The position numbers were made by a program, and so were the translations under genes. The notes under the pieces were generated by a model, which saw nothing but the letters and a program-made list of their open reading frames with translations, searched no databases and had not been told where the DNA came from. From Fidelibacterota bacterium (GTDB lineage: Bacteria; Fidelibacterota; Marinisomatia; Marinisomatales; UBA1611), in NCBI GenBank assembly GCA_015658495.1, contig DQOT01000018.1:1-7339 (forward strand): a stretch of 7,339 nt of DNA, given 5' to 3'. This document shows positions 6,170 through 7,339 of the stretch, piece after piece; positions within the stretch are counted from its first letter, which is position 1, and every line of letters starts with the position of its first letter.

Positions 6170-7116
6170 ATTTCATTCCTTATTTCTGTCCCGGCATTGC
6201 CGTCCAAGGCATCCTTGATGCAGGGAATAGATGTTATCATAACTTTTTCTCCGTGATATTTCAAAAAGTGCATAGCTGCCTTTATCTTTGGCCCGATGCT
6301 CCCTTGCTGAAATTCATCTTTAGTGTATAATTCTTTTGCTTCTGATCGCGTCAACGATCGAATGGATTCCTGATTATCTCTGCCATAGTTTCGATACACG
6401 TTTTCCACATCCGTAATGATCCATAATTCTTCCGCACGGAGAATCCTTCCAAGTTTTGCTGCAGCATAATCTTTATCAATGACTGCATCGAGTCCTTCAA
6501 GATGCCCCATAGGATCGTTATAAACAGGAATCCCACCACCACCGGATGCGATAACAATTGTGCCTCGATCTACCAACGTCTTAATTGATTTTCCGTGCAT
6601 AATGTATTCCGGCATAGGAGAGGGAACCACACGGCGCCATTGTCCCGGTTCCTGCTCTTTGATGCTCCACCCGAATTTTTTGGCCAATGATTTTCCTTCT
6701 TCTTCATCATAACGCGCGCCTATATATTTTGAAGGGGCCTTGATAGATGGATCATTTTCATCCACAATCACTTGGGTGACTAAGGTAACCACTTCTCGAT
6801 CCACATTCATATCGCGCAACTTGTTTTGTAATGACTGCTGAATCATATAGCCGATGGAACCCTGTGTACCGGCAACACAAACGCCCAAAGGAAGAGGCGG
6901 AACTTTATCATGGGTCAGATCCATGCGCAGGAGTTCGTTTCCCACCTGCGGTCCATTGCCATGATTAATACAAAGATTGTAGCCCCGATCAATGAAGTGA
7001 CCAATGCCATCCAGTGTTTCCCGCGTGTGGGCGAATTGCTGGGAAATGGTTCCTGCTTCGCCCTTGGGAGAGAGACTGTTTCCGCCCATGGCGATCATGG
7101 CTGTGCGAGTGGACAT
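6166..7116 (-). CDS. arcC: Carbamate kinase
   Basis: Carbamate kinase catalyses carbamoyl phosphate + ADP to carbamate + ATP, usually the last step of arginine deiminase, agmatine or purine/allantoin catabolism. The 316-residue length fits (family about 310). It is an amino-acid-kinase fold protein with GGNSLSPKGEAGT (11-23), INHGNGPQVGNEL (50-62), APSKYIGARY (127-136, K130 equivalent to the family active-site lysine), ASGGGGIPV (190-198), AVIDKDYAAAKL (211-222) and QGSIGPKIKAA (271-281). The ATG at 7114-7116 has AAGGAA 10 nt upstream. Its TGA overlaps the sucC ATG by 4 bp, an unusual operon partner for this enzyme. No arginine deiminase or carbamoyltransferase gene is visible in the window. 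A degradative ATP-making role is the default inference; reverse or alternative substrates cannot be excluded. Confidence 0.93.
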   Translation of the reverse strand: MSTRTAMIAMGGNSLSPKGEAGTISQQFAHTRETLDGIGHFIDRGYNLCINHGNGPQVGNELLRMDLTHDKVPPLPLGVCVAGTQGSIGYMIQQSLQNKLRDMNVDREVVTLVTQVIVDENDPSIKAPSKYIGARYDEEEGKSLAKKFGWSIKEQEPGQWRRVVPSPMPEYIMHGKSIKTLVDRGTIVIASGGGGIPVYNDPMGHLEGLDAVIDKDYAAAKLGRILRAEELWIITDVENVYRNYGRDNQESIRSLTRSEAKELYTKDEFQQGSIGPKIKAAMHFLKYHGEKVMITSIPCIKDALDGNAGTEIRNEI

Positions 7117-7339
7117 TATTTATTAATTCCTTCTAACTTAAAATATTCATAAACGCAAAAGCACCATACCTGCACTCCATTACGGCAGACAAGCGGAGAC
7201 GCAAAGTGTTTATTATTAATGGAATAACAAATCATGGTTATTTGAGAAATGTTTTATCATTTTTGAATTTAATTTTTTTATTTTTATTTCTTTGCGAATT
7301 TGCATCTTTGCGTTAAAAGCTAATGAATTAATGAGACTA
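7117..7339. other. Gene-free region upstream of arcC
   Basis: No plausible gene is seen on either strand. The stretch holds the arcC ribosome-binding site (7127-7132), an AT-rich centre (about 7207-7289, including a T-rich tract at 7260-7289 on the plus strand), and period-8 repeat arms on both sides. A weak sigma-70-like promoter towards arcC can be drawn on the minus strand (TTGTCT at 7187-7192, 18-nt spacer, TATGGT at 7163-7168), but each box matches only 4 of 6 bases. The arcC promoter is most likely somewhere here. Confidence 0.6.
7191..7313. repeat. Inverted arms of a period-8 ACGCAAAG repeat
   Basis: On the plus strand AAGCGGAG-ACGCAAAG (7191-7206) is two 8-bp units. CTTTGCGA-ATTTGCAT-CTTTGCGT (7290-7313) is three units of the reverse complement. 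ACGCAAAG (7199-7206) and CTTTGCGT (7306-7313) are exact inverted copies. A further AACGCAAAAGC lies at 7152-7162. This resembles the short ACGCAAAG/ACGCAGAG-type intergenic tandem repeats I recall from several bacterial phyla. It could form a long-range hairpin or mark a degenerate non-coding element. Confidence 0.6.

Noticed and set aside
7163..7192. Sigma-70-like promoter upstream of arcC
   Set aside because: Each box matches only 4 of 6 bases with an 18-nt spacer, and it lies within repeat-like sequence; kept as a note, not a feature.

Overview
All nine genes in this window lie on the minus strand, so they read from right to left. The base composition is moderately AT-rich. The proteins are ordinary bacterial housekeeping types: PlsX, L32, YceD, Ndk, SucC/SucD and carbamate kinase. 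Two things hint at the Bacteroidetes/Chlorobi/Marinimicrobia side of the tree. One is a candidate promoter resembling the Bacteroidetes -33/-7 type upstream of yceD. The other is the mixture of Shine-Dalgarno and non-Shine-Dalgarno starts. Phylum placement is a low-confidence inference.

Right to left: 7117-7339 has no gene; it holds an AT-rich stretch flanked by inverted copies of a period-8 repeat (consensus ACGCAAAG) and presumably the promoter of the first gene. Next comes a tight energy-metabolism block. Carbamate kinase (arcC) overlaps succinyl-CoA synthetase beta (sucC) by 4 bp, and the alpha subunit (sucD) follows 10 nt later. A 100-nt spacer then carries two copies, in opposite orientation, of a palindromic intergenic repeat, followed by nucleoside diphosphate kinase (ndk). 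SucC has Gln at position 20, the residue that reads guanine in GTP-specific mammalian SCS. A GTP-forming SCS followed by Ndk would be a coherent GTP-to-ATP relay.

Nine nt after ndk comes a predicted lipoprotein with a PKD-like domain, a very acidic linker and a C-terminal SPOR domain. It is followed 19 nt later by an unfamiliar polytopic membrane protein with a cysteine cluster and a 60-residue acidic tail. These two envelope proteins share a striking acidic low-complexity character.

A 91-nt gap contains a perfect 7-bp-arm palindrome and the candidate promoter. Beyond it is the classic fatty-acid/ribosome cluster yceD (DUF177), rpmF (L32) and plsX; plsX runs off the left edge. The three genes are spaced 15-16 nt apart and look like one transcription unit.

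Most of the window is ordinary core genome. The points worth a second look are the arcC-sucCD-ndk arrangement, the unknown acidic-tailed membrane protein with its SPOR lipoprotein partner, and the repeat or palindrome elements in the three larger gaps.
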